Shown: positions 28,617-35,964 of the stretch, in pieces | Layout: every line of letters begins with the position of its first letter | Numbering within the stretch: the stretch's first letter is position 1 | Origin: Frondihabitans peucedani | GTDB taxonomy: Bacteria > Actinomycetota > Actinomycetes > Actinomycetales > Microbacteriaceae | Direction: 5' to 3' | Assembly: GCF_039537585.1 (NCBI RefSeq) | Contig: NZ_BAABAU010000001.1 | Location: 1,612,001 to 1,676,000 of the forward strand | DNA length: 64,000 bases | The notes under the pieces: generated by a model | The model's database searches: none | The model's input: the letters and a program-made list of their open reading frames with translations, nothing else | Told to the model about the DNA's origin: nothing | Translations under genes and position numbers: made by a program

Positions 28617-29480
28617 TCAGTCGCCGAGCGCGGCGGGACGGGTCGAGGCGTAGGCCGCGGGGACCCGGTCGCGGAGGTGGTCCATGGTGCGGCGCGCTCT
28701 CGCGACGTCGGCGCCGATGTCGGCCGTGGCGACCGCGAGACCGCCCTTGGCCCAGGTCTTCGCGACGATCTCGCCCGCAGGATCGACGACCTTCGCCTGA
28801 CCGAGGAACCGCAGGCCCCCGAGCACGCCGGTCTGATTCGACGACACGAGGTAGACCTGGTTCTCCGCGGCGCGGGCACAGTCGTACAGGTCGAACAGGT
28901 GGGCCTGGCGGTCGTTGCGGAGACGGTCGGAGCGGTCGGTGACGCTCGCCGGCCAGGCGCTCAGGCAGGCCAGGATCTCGGCGCCGTCGAGGGCGAGCGT
29001 CCGGGACGACTCCGGGAACGTCTTGTCGAAGTCGATCATCATGCCGAGGCGGCCGACGGGGGTGTCGAACGACGAGAAGCCCGATCCTGCGCGGTACGCC
29101 TCCGACTCGCCGAGCGGCAGGTGGACCTTCCGGTGGTGGCCGAGGATCCGCCCGCCCTGCACGCAGACGGCGCTGTTGTACCGGACGTCCTCGCCGCCTT
29201 CGAGCGCCCTCTCGGCGATGCCGAAGCACAGCGTCAGATCGCCCGCCATGTCGGCGACCGCCTGCACCTCGGAGCCGTCGAGCTCGACCGCCGGGGGCAG
29301 GGCCTCCGGACCGGGATGCACCATGTCGAGGAGGTAGCCGCCGACGGTCGCATCGGGCAGGACGAGGAGGTCGATGCCGCGCTCGCGGGCCTGGTCGATC
29401 ATGCCGGGCAGCTTGGCGAGGGTCCGCTCGATGTTGCGTCCGAAGTGCGCCGCGACCGCTCCCATCGTGATCTCGGCCAT
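28617..29480 (-). CDS. Second nitrilase-fold protein of the Nit1C cluster, catalytic triad lost
   Basis: A 287-residue carbon-nitrogen hydrolase homologue that aligns along its whole length with the nitrilase at 31104-32015. The expected triad is Glu-Lys-Cys. Here the Glu loop reads LLVLPDATVGGYL with Asp43, the Lys is kept in HHRKVHLPLGE (Lys118), and the Cys loop reads MMIDFDKTFPE with Asp150 where the partner has ICYDKAFPE. The codon at the Cys position is GAC instead of TGC, two base changes, so a single read error cannot explain it. It is probably a non-hydrolytic partner, scaffold or binding protein. It sits between the flavoprotein and glycosyltransferase genes in the same operon. Confidence 0.87.
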   Translation of the reverse strand: MAEITMGAVAAHFGRNIERTLAKLPGMIDQARERGIDLLVLPDATVGGYLLDMVHPGPEALPPAVELDGSEVQAVADMAGDLTLCFGIAERALEGGEDVRYNSAVCVQGGRILGHHRKVHLPLGESEAYRAGSGFSSFDTPVGRLGMMIDFDKTFPESSRTLALDGAEILACLSAWPASVTDRSDRLRNDRQAHLFDLYDCARAAENQVYLVSSNQTGVLGGLRFLGQAKVVDPAGEIVAKTWAKGGLAVATADIGADVARARRTMDHLRDRVPAAYASTRPAALGD

Positions 29481-29489
29481 GTCGACAGG

Positions 29490-30791
29490 CTATCCGGAGA
29501 CACCGGCCGTCTCTCTCCGCTGCGAGGCCCGGCCCGAAGCGATCGCGCCGGCGAGGTGCTCGGCGTCGCGGGCCACCGCCTCGAACCGGCCCGAGCCCCA
29601 GGTGTGCAGCCAGGGCAGGCCGAGGAAGTGGAGTCCCGGCGTCGCCGACGATCCGCGGTGGTGCGTCGGGTGACCGGCACCGTCGAAGACGCCGACCTGG
29701 ATCCACGAGTAGTCGGAGCGGAACCCGGCCGACCACACGATGCTCGTGATCCCGGCGTCGGCGAGGTCGAGGCTCGTGACCTCCGCCTCGGGGCGCCACA
29801 CCGGGACGTAGCGCGCCTCGGTCGGGGCCTGGATGCCGGTGCGCTCGATGTAGCGGTCGATGTCGTTCTTGATCGACTCCATCACCGAGTCGGCGTGGTC
29901 GAGCGACGCCTCGGCGGTGGGCGTGAAGGCGGCCGCCGTCCCGTCGACGTCGAGGAGGCGGCCGTAGAGGTGCATGCCGTCGCGCGCGAAGGCACGGAGG
30001 TCGATGTCCCGGCCGCCGTCTCGACCGGTCATGTAGTGGTTGGTCGACTCGCGCTTGGTGAGACCCCCCACCTGCGCCTGCACGGGGATGTCGTAGACGC
30101 CCATGTCGCTCAGCCAGGCGATGCAGTCGCGGCCGCGGTAGAAGCGGGCGCAGCGCGGCGCCGACCCGAGCGCGAGATGGACCTCCCGCCCGGCGAGGAA
30201 GAGGTCCTCGGCGATCTGCGCACCCGACTGACCCGACCCGACGACGAGGACGCCGCCCTGCGGCAGCGCCCCGGCCGACCGGTAGTCCGCCGAGTGGACC
30301 TGCACGATGTCCCGCTGCACGCGGCGGGACGCCGCGGGGAGGACCGGCCGGTGGTACCCCCCGGTGGCGACGACGACCTGATCGGCCGTCAGCGTCCCCT
30401 GGTCGGTGACGACCTCGAATCCTGCGCCCGGCGCCTCGCGGAGCCGGGTGACCAGCACGTTCTCGACGACCGGCGGGTCGAACGAGGCGGCGTAGCGCCG
30501 GATCCAGGCGAGGACCTCGTCGCGCCTCATGAATCCGTGGGGATCGTCGCCGTCGTAGGGGAAGCCGGGCAGGACGCACTGCCAGTTCGGGGTCACGAGG
30601 GTGAACTCGTCCCAGCGTCGGTCGGCCCAGTCGTGGGCGATGGTGTCGCGCTCCAGGACGACGTGGTCGATGCCCCGCCGACCGAGGTGCCAGCTGATCG
30701 ACAGCCCGGCCTGGCCGCCGCCGACGACGACGACCTCGACGTGCGAGCCGTCGACGACCCGCCGCGCGGACCGGACGCCCGACGGCGTCAC
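29490..30791 (-). CDS. FAD-dependent oxidoreductase, MSMEG_0569 family
   Basis: A 433-residue flavoprotein of the flavin monooxygenase-like group. The FAD motif VEVVVVGGGQAGLSISWHL is at residues about 17-35, and the NADPH-type motif GGVLVVGSGQSGAQIAEDLF near 165. Other marks are ATGGYHRPVLP near 125 and IVWSAGFRSDYSWI near 335. It matches the MSMEG_0569 family that occurs in Nit1C clusters, thought to oxidise a nitrogen-containing intermediate. The GTG start at 30791 overlaps the stop of the MSMEG_0570-like gene as GTGA, giving translational coupling. Nine bases separate its end from the second nitrilase gene. Substrate is not known. Confidence 0.9.
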   Translation of the reverse strand: MTPSGVRSARRVVDGSHVEVVVVGGGQAGLSISWHLGRRGIDHVVLERDTIAHDWADRRWDEFTLVTPNWQCVLPGFPYDGDDPHGFMRRDEVLAWIRRYAASFDPPVVENVLVTRLREAPGAGFEVVTDQGTLTADQVVVATGGYHRPVLPAASRRVQRDIVQVHSADYRSAGALPQGGVLVVGSGQSGAQIAEDLFLAGREVHLALGSAPRCARFYRGRDCIAWLSDMGVYDIPVQAQVGGLTKRESTNHYMTGRDGGRDIDLRAFARDGMHLYGRLLDVDGTAAAFTPTAEASLDHADSVMESIKNDIDRYIERTGIQAPTEARYVPVWRPEAEVTSLDLADAGITSIVWSAGFRSDYSWIQVGVFDGAGHPTHHRGSSATPGLHFLGLPWLHTWGSGRFEAVARDAEHLAGAIASGRASQRRETAGVSG

Positions 30792-31111
30792 GACGAGACC
30801 GCCCGAGAGCCGGCGGCCTCCGGAAGAGGCAGCGGCGGCTCCATCGAGAGGACGCTCACGGTCCCGCCGTCGAAGGCGGCGGCTGCGTCGAGGATCTCGC
30901 GCTCCTGCTGCATCGCGGAGGTGCACTCGAACCCGTAGCGGGCGAGCACCCGCTGGCCGGCGGCCTGGAGGGCGGCCGTCGAGCGCGCCACGAAGTCGGC
31001 GAGGGGGTAGTCGGTGCCGGGGGCGAGGTAGTCGTGCATGACGAGGCTCGGCGAGTAGCACGACGCCTCGGTCCCGTCGGGCCAGCGCACCAGGAAGGTC
31101 ATCTCAGGCAT
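30788..31111 (-). CDS. MSMEG_0570-family nitrogen starvation response protein
   Basis: A small 107-residue protein diagnostic for Nit1C clusters. It begins MPEMTFLVRWPDGTEASCYSPSLV, followed by the conserved MHDYLAPGTDYPLADFV and a second half with ALQAAGQRVLARYGFECTSAMQQ; this is the MSMEG_0570 family pattern. Two cysteines (near 18 and 63) are present. No catalytic motif is recognised and the function is unknown; it may be a subunit or assembly factor for the flavoprotein or nitrilase. It overlaps the upstream nitrilase by eight bases and the downstream flavoprotein by four, so all three are coupled in translation. Confidence 0.9.
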   Translation of the reverse strand: MPEMTFLVRWPDGTEASCYSPSLVMHDYLAPGTDYPLADFVARSTAALQAAGQRVLARYGFECTSAMQQEREILDAAAAFDGGTVSVLSMEPPLPLPEAAGSRAVSS

Positions 31112-32015
31112 GGACGAGGTCCTCCTGCGCAGGATCGGCCACGGCGTCGACGGATGCCGCGCCCTCGCCGGTGCGGTACACGTCGGGTCGGCGGTCGCGC
31201 AGGTGGAACATGCCGCCCCGCATGGCCCGGAACGTGCCCTCGACGTCGATCTCGGCCACGGCGAGCCCGGAGTCCAGCAGCGTCGTCGCGAGGACGTTCC
31301 CGCCGGGATCGACGACCTTCGCGTTCCCGACGTAGCGGAGGCTGCCGAAGCTGCCGGACTGGTTCGACGCCAGCCAGAAGACCTGGTTGTCGAGCGCGCG
31401 CGCCATGTCGAAGAGGTTGAACCGGTACGTCCACCGGTCCTCCTGGAGGTTCTCCGCGGTGGCCGTGCGAGCCACGGGCCACGCCGACATGCTCACGATG
31501 ATCTCGGCGCCGTCCATGGCCAGGGAGCGGGCCGCCTCCGGGAACGCCTTGTCGTAGCAGATCTGGAGACCGACGCGGCCGACGGGGGTGTCGAACGCCT
31601 CGTAGACGTCGCCGGCCGAATACGACATGTTCTCGCCGAGCGGCTGGTGCACCTTGCGGTACGAGCCGTAGATCGTCGTGCCGTCCAGGCAGACGGCCGC
31701 GTTGTACCGGGTCTCGCCGTCGTCGTCGAGCTCGCAGAATCCGATGCAGACGATCATGTCCTGGGCGATCTCCTGGACGCGCCGGATCTCCGGGCCGTCG
31801 AGTCGGACCGCCGGCGGGAGCGACCTCGTCGTGTTCTTGAGGGTGTCGCCGTGGTTGCCGAGCGACGAGAGGTATCCCCCGATGGCGGCCTCGGGCAGCG
31901 CGAGGAGCCGCACGCCCTCTGTGCGGGCCTCGGAGACCAGCCTCGCTATCAGCTCGTAGTTCTGCTCGAGGTCCCGGGTGAAGTTGGCCGAGACGGCTGC
32001 AACGGTCGTCGTCAT
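31104..32015 (-). CDS. Nit1C nitrilase (Sll0784/MSMEG family)
   Basis: A 303-residue carbon-nitrogen hydrolase with an intact triad: Glu42 in LLALPEAAIGGYL, Lys121 in SYRKVHQPLGE and Cys153 in LQICYDKAFPE. It belongs to the Nit1 group of nitrilases (sll0784-like) that occur only in the conserved Nit1C cluster. Homologues hydrolyse nitriles, and Nit1C clusters have been linked to growth on cyanide as nitrogen source in Pseudomonas. The enzyme is cytoplasmic. The ATG at 32015 is 24 bases downstream of a GlnR-type box. It is the first gene of the leftward arm, followed without gap by the MSMEG_0570-like gene. Confidence 0.92.
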   Translation of the reverse strand: MTTTVAAVSANFTRDLEQNYELIARLVSEARTEGVRLLALPEAAIGGYLSSLGNHGDTLKNTTRSLPPAVRLDGPEIRRVQEIAQDMIVCIGFCELDDDGETRYNAAVCLDGTTIYGSYRKVHQPLGENMSYSAGDVYEAFDTPVGRVGLQICYDKAFPEAARSLAMDGAEIIVSMSAWPVARTATAENLQEDRWTYRFNLFDMARALDNQVFWLASNQSGSFGSLRYVGNAKVVDPGGNVLATTLLDSGLAVAEIDVEGTFRAMRGGMFHLRDRRPDVYRTGEGAASVDAVADPAQEDLVHA

Positions 32016-32038
32016 GCGTCCAGTACACGTCGGGACGT

Positions 32039-32054
32039 GTTTCCGATTGGTTAC
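32039..32054 (-). promoter_or_regulatory. GlnR-type nitrogen-control box between the two Nit1C arms
   Basis: Read on the reverse strand this is GTAAC-N6-GAAAC, an exact fit to the actinobacterial GlnR consensus gTnAC-n6-GaAAC. On the plus strand, another GTTTC lies at 32072-32076, in phase with an 11-bp period (32039, 32050, 32061, 32072), although the third position reads AATAA. It sits in the 168-bp divergent region, close to the nitrilase start. GlnR binding is inferred from the match. Confidence 0.68.
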
Positions 32055-32183
32055 GGCGGGAATAAGAGATGGTTTCGGCCGCTACCTGCAACGCGCCCGA
32101 AATGTGTCGGCAACAACCGCGGCAAAGACTCGATCACGAAGCGAGATCTCGCGGCACTCCGCCCCATCAGAAGGAGCCACACC

Positions 32184-32714
32184 ATGAGCGACATCGACTA
32201 CGACCAGCAGATCCTCGACAACATCGAGACCTCTCGTAACGAGATCCCCCACCCCTCGATCCCCAAGGGCTCCAACATCTACGGGTCGACGAAGATCTTC
32301 CCCGACTACACCGCCGACAAGGACCAGTACTACTTCCAGCTCGTCCACGGCATCGCCCACGAGTCGTCGGTGTCGTTCGTGGCCACCCTCCAGGCGATCC
32401 GCGCGCTCCGCAAGGGATTCACCAGCGTCCTGTACTTCTACGGACCGGGCTCGATGAACTGCATCGCGAACCGCGGCTTCCCCACCACGGGCGCCGACGG
32501 GTTCCCGGGCGAGAACAACATCAACAACGCCCTCGAGACGTTCATCAAGGAGGGCGGCACGGTCTTCTGCTGCCGCTTCGGCCTGGCCCTCCACGGCAAC
32601 CGCGAGGAGGACCTCATCGAGGGCGTCATCCCGTGCCACCCGCTGGACGTGCAGGACGCCGTCATCCACTACGCCCGCAAGGGCGCCATCATCAACAGCA
32701 CCTACATGGTCTGA
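32184..32714 (+). CDS. MSMEG_0572/Sll0783-family nitrogen starvation response protein
   Basis: A 176-residue protein of the MSMEG_0572/Sll0783 family, the first gene of the rightward Nit1C arm. Characteristic stretches are NEIPHPSIPKGSNIYGSTKI near 20, YYFQLVHGIAHESSVSFVA near 50, LYFYGPGSMNCIANRGFPTTG near 83 and FCCRFGLALHGNREEDLIEG near 128. Several cysteines are conserved in the family; no enzymatic activity is assigned. In Synechocystis, loss of Sll0783 impairs polyhydroxybutyrate build-up under nitrogen starvation. The ATG at 32184 has AGAAGGAGCC upstream. It is less GC-biased in wobble use and well expressed-looking. The next gene follows after 11 bases. Confidence 0.92.
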   Translation: MSDIDYDQQILDNIETSRNEIPHPSIPKGSNIYGSTKIFPDYTADKDQYYFQLVHGIAHESSVSFVATLQAIRALRKGFTSVLYFYGPGSMNCIANRGFPTTGADGFPGENNINNALETFIKEGGTVFCCRFGLALHGNREEDLIEGVIPCHPLDVQDAVIHYARKGAIINSTYMV

Positions 32715-32725
32715 GCCGACGACCC

Positions 32726-33802
32726 ATGACGATCACGAACAACGGCGGCGCCCTGTCGACACGCGTCGACATCGCGATCCGAGGGATCCGGGTGGCCGCC
32801 CCCGTGCACCGCGAGGGCGGCGCCGGCCCGAGCGACGACGGGCACGTCCTGTTCCAGGGCATGCAGTCGGCCATCCCCGTCAATCAGGACAGCCCCTACC
32901 TCGTCGACGACGGGAAGCTCCTGCTCGACGGCGAGGACACCGGCCTCGAGGTCAGTCCCGTCAGTCGCCCCGCGTTCTACGACCTCGCCACCGCCGACGG
33001 CACGCCGTACGAGCAGATCGCCCGTCTCCACGGGGCGAAGGTCCTCGCGACGACCGTCGTGCAGACCTGCATCCGCTACGCGGAGATCGAGCGCTGCCGC
33101 TTCTGCTCCATCGAGGAGTCGCTCGCATCGGGAGCGACCATCGCGGTCAAGACGCCCGCGATGATCGCCGAGGTGGCCGAGGCCGCGTGGCGCCTCGACG
33201 GCATCGAGCAGATGGTCATGACCACGGGCACCTCCAACGGCCGCGACCGCGGCGCCACCCACCTCGCCCGGTGCGTCCGCGCCATCAAGGCGGCCGTGCC
33301 CGACCTGATGATCCAGGTGCAGTGCGAGCCTCCGGCCGACCTGCAGACGATCACCGACCTCTACGAGGCGGGCGCCCGGTCGATCGGCATCCACGTCGAG
33401 TCGATGGACGACGACGTGAGGAGGCACTGGATGCCCGGCAAGTCGCGCGTCCCGCTCGACGAGTACCGCGCCGCCTGGCGGGAGGCGGTGCGCGTCTTCG
33501 GTCGCAACCAGGTGTCGACGTATCTCCTCGTCGGCATGGGCGAGGACCCCGACCAGCTGGTCGCGGGCGCCCAGGAGCTGATCGACATGGGCGTCTACCC
33601 GTTCGTCGTGCCCTTCCGGCCGATCCGGGGCACGCTCGCCACCGACGTCGACCGGGTGCCGGCCCCGCCCCGGTCCGTGCTGCACGACGTCACCCTCCGG
33701 GTCTCGCAGGCGCTCATCGCCGCCGGGATGCGCGGCTCCGACCAGAAGGCGGGCTGCGCTGCGTGCGGGGCCTGCTCCGCTCTCCAGACAGCCGGAGGCT
33801 GA
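32726..33802 (+). CDS. Radical SAM protein, MSMEG_0568 family
   Basis: A 358-residue radical S-adenosylmethionine enzyme of the MSMEG_0568 family. The cluster-binding cysteines are Cys115, Cys124 and Cys127 (QTCIRYAEIERCRFCS), a CX8CX2C spacing instead of the usual CX3CX2C. MTTGTSNGRDRG near 197 and VQCEPPADLQTITDLYEAGARSIGIHVES near 230 are typical barrel strands. A second cysteine group, Cys344-X2-Cys347-X2-Cys350, lies at the C-terminus (GCAACGACS) and could hold an auxiliary cluster or complete metal binding. It would catalyse a radical rearrangement in the Nit1C pathway; the substrate is unknown. It is followed after two bases by the GNAT-AIR fusion gene. Confidence 0.92.
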   Translation: MTITNNGGALSTRVDIAIRGIRVAAPVHREGGAGPSDDGHVLFQGMQSAIPVNQDSPYLVDDGKLLLDGEDTGLEVSPVSRPAFYDLATADGTPYEQIARLHGAKVLATTVVQTCIRYAEIERCRFCSIEESLASGATIAVKTPAMIAEVAEAAWRLDGIEQMVMTTGTSNGRDRGATHLARCVRAIKAAVPDLMIQVQCEPPADLQTITDLYEAGARSIGIHVESMDDDVRRHWMPGKSRVPLDEYRAAWREAVRVFGRNQVSTYLLVGMGEDPDQLVAGAQELIDMGVYPFVVPFRPIRGTLATDVDRVPAPPRSVLHDVTLRVSQALIAAGMRGSDQKAGCAACGACSALQTAGG

Positions 33803-33804
33803 CC

Positions 33805-35241
33805 GTGCCGCTCCTCGACGTCCCCGCCCTCATGGGCCCCGCTGTGGTCGCCCGCCCCGCCGAGTTCCTGGTGGTCGTCGCCGAGGGCTCCGACATCGAC
33901 GAGTACCGCCGCCTCCGCCGCGCGGCCTTCGTCGACGAGCAGGGGATCTTCGAGGGGACCGACCGCGACGACCTCGACGACGACCCGCGGACGGTCGTCC
34001 TGGTCGCTCGAGCAGGATCGACGGTGGTCGGCGGGGTCAGGATCTCGCCCGTCGGCGTCCGCGACATCGGCTGGTGGACCGGCTCGCGTCTCGTCGTCGC
34101 CCCGTCGGCCCGCAGCGTCGCCGGGATCGGGTCGGCGCTCGTGGCAGCCGCGTGCGCCCTCGCCGAGCAGCTCGGCGTCGTCCGCTTCGACGCGACCGTG
34201 CAGTCGCGCAGCTCGATCCTGTTCCGGCGCCTCGGCTGGCAGACGACCGGCACGCTCGTGATCGGCGGCGTCGACCATCTCGCCATGCGCTGGCCCGTCG
34301 ATCGCCACCAGCGGCTCGTCGACGCGACCAAGGCGCACCTCGAGGCCGTCCTCGAACCGCACTCCGCCTGGACGGACTCGCCGATCGCGTCGCTCGGCGG
34401 GCCCGGGTGGGTGGGCGACGACGGGGCGCCGGTGAGCGGGACCGACGTGATCGCCGCCTGCGACGCGATCCTGCCCTCGATGGTCGAGCGCGATCCCGAG
34501 TGGGCCGGCTGGTGCGGGGTCCTCGTCAACGTCAACGACCTCAGCGCGATGGGCGCTTCGCCGGTCGGACTCCTCGACGCCGTCGGGGGCCGCGACACCG
34601 CCTTCGTCCGACGCGTGATGTCAGGACTCCGCCGCGGGGCCGAGGCCTGGGGCGTGCCGCTGATCGGCGGCCACACCCAGATCGGCGTGCCCGCCTCCCT
34701 CTCCGTCACGGCGCTCGGCCGGACGACAGCGCCGGTGCCGGGCGGCGGCGGACGCTACGGCGACGCCCTCAGCCTCACGATCGACACGAGCGGCTCGTGG
34801 CGCGACGGCCACCACGGATCCCAGTGGAACTCCACCGAGGGGCGCCGGTCCGCCGAGCTGCAGGACCTCGCGGGCACGGTCGCACGCGCTCGCCCCGCGG
34901 CCGCGAAGGACGTCAGCATGGCCGGGATCGTCGGGACGGCCGGCATGCTCGCCGAGGCCAGCGGCTACGGCGCGGTCCTCGACGTCGACCGGATACCCGT
35001 CCCGGGAGCCGCTTCCAGCGACGGGACGGGCCGGGTCTCGATGGGCGACTGGCTCGGCTGCTTCCCCGGGTTCGGCATGCTGACCGCCGACCGCCCCGGC
35101 GACTCCCGCATGGACTCGCCCTACGCCGAGACCGCCGAGGTCGGCTCGCTCACCCTCGAGCGCGGCGTCGCCCTCCGCTGGCCGGACGGCGAGGTCACGA
35201 CGGCCGTGCGCGGCGGCGTGACGGGGCTCGGGCCGGCCTGA
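33805..35241 (+). CDS. GNAT acetyltransferase fused to AIR-synthase-like domain (MSMEG_0567 / sll0786-sll0787 type)
   Basis: A 478-residue two-domain protein. Residues 1-165 are a GNAT acetyltransferase (FLVVVAEGSDIDEYRRLRRAAFVDEQGIF, then VAPSARSVAGIGSALVAAACALAEQ, the acetyl-CoA loop). Residues 170-478 are an AIR synthase/PurM-like ATP-binding domain (VLVNVNDLSAMGASPVGLLDAVG, GVPLIGGHTQIG, KDVSMAGIVGTAGMLAEASGYGA). In Synechocystis these are two genes, sll0786 and sll0787; the fusion matches mycobacterial MSMEG_0567. It would acylate and ATP-activate an intermediate. The start is GTG at 33805, two bases after the radical SAM stop, with GGAGG in the preceding codons. It ends the rightward arm. 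Confidence 0.9.
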   Translation: MPLLDVPALMGPAVVARPAEFLVVVAEGSDIDEYRRLRRAAFVDEQGIFEGTDRDDLDDDPRTVVLVARAGSTVVGGVRISPVGVRDIGWWTGSRLVVAPSARSVAGIGSALVAAACALAEQLGVVRFDATVQSRSSILFRRLGWQTTGTLVIGGVDHLAMRWPVDRHQRLVDATKAHLEAVLEPHSAWTDSPIASLGGPGWVGDDGAPVSGTDVIAACDAILPSMVERDPEWAGWCGVLVNVNDLSAMGASPVGLLDAVGGRDTAFVRRVMSGLRRGAEAWGVPLIGGHTQIGVPASLSVTALGRTTAPVPGGGGRYGDALSLTIDTSGSWRDGHHGSQWNSTEGRRSAELQDLAGTVARARPAAAKDVSMAGIVGTAGMLAEASGYGAVLDVDRIPVPGAASSDGTGRVSMGDWLGCFPGFGMLTADRPGDSRMDSPYAETAEVGSLTLERGVALRWPDGEVTTAVRGGVTGLGPA

Positions 35242-35280
35242 GCGGCCGCTGGGCCGGAGGCGGGGCAGCCTGAGGCGGCC

Positions 35281-35317
35281 GGGCCGGCAGCGTCTGGGCC
35301 GGCAGCGTCTGGGCCGG
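35281..35317. repeat. 15-bp tandem repeat after the Nit1C arm
   Basis: GGGCCGGCAGCGTCT is present twice in perfect tandem (35281-35295, 35296-35310), followed by a partial third copy. It lies in the 82-bp convergent gap before the MarR stop. The surrounding sequence is rich in GGCCGG; it may help termination, but no clear single hairpin stands out. Confidence 0.75.
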
Positions 35318-35323
35318 AGGCCG

Positions 35324-35836
35324 CTAGGCCGGCTGGTCGAGGTGGATCGCGCTGCCCAGTCGGCGCAGGAGCTCGATGAGCTGGGCGCGCTCCTGCTGCG
35401 AGAGCGGGGCGAGCTGCTCCTCCTCGTGCGCGACGAGGGCGAGCATGGCGCGGTCGACGAGCTCGCGGCCGACCTCGGTCATGCAGACGAGCACGCCGCG
35501 GCCGTCGACGGGGTTCTTGCGGCGCTCGACGAGAGCGCGCTCCTCGAGCAGGTCGAGGCGGTTCGTGAGCGTGCCGCTGGTCACCATCGTGACCCGCACC
35601 AGCTGCGCCGGACTCATGCGGAACGGCTCGCCCGAGCGGCGCAGGGCGGCGAGCACGTCGAACTCCCAGATCGCCAGGTCGGCGCTCCGGAAGGCGGTGG
35701 CCCGGATCGAGTTCAGCTGCAGCGAGATCCTGCGCAGCCGGGACATGACGTCGAGGGGCGAGAAGTCGATCTCGGGCAGTTGACCCGCCCAGGCATCGAT
35801 GAGGAGATCGACCTCGTCGCTGCGCGGATCCTGCAT
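35324..35836 (-). CDS. MarR-family transcriptional regulator
   Basis: A 170-residue winged-helix regulator. The central domain has FDVLAALRRSGEPFRMSPAQLVRVTMVTSGTLTNRLDLLEERALVERRKNPVDGRGVLVCMTEVGREL, a standard MarR helix-turn-helix plus wing with the DxRG motif. Flanking helices form the dimer region. MarR proteins respond to phenolic compounds, oxidants or drugs. It starts at the ATG at 35836 and is divergent from an ABM-domain membrane protein across 128 bases, which may be its target. The end faces the GNAT-AIR gene. The family is certain; the ligand is not. Confidence 0.88.
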   Translation of the reverse strand: MQDPRSDEVDLLIDAWAGQLPEIDFSPLDVMSRLRRISLQLNSIRATAFRSADLAIWEFDVLAALRRSGEPFRMSPAQLVRVTMVTSGTLTNRLDLLEERALVERRKNPVDGRGVLVCMTEVGRELVDRAMLALVAHEEEQLAPLSQQERAQLIELLRRLGSAIHLDQPA

Positions 35837-35964
35837 GAGCCAGAGGATACTGCGCGACCACCCGGGCTTGCTGTACGCCTCGCAGGCGGGGGCGGGATCC
35901 GGTGCCCGCCCGGCTCACGCAGACGTGAAACGCCGCCGTAACAGGGGTCGGCGATACTCGGTCC

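Noticed and set aside
28617-29480. Sequencing error explaining the missing nitrilase Cys
   Set aside because: Cys to Asp needs two substitutions, the neighbouring Tyr is also changed to Phe and the Glu to Asp, with the frame intact; this is consistent divergence.
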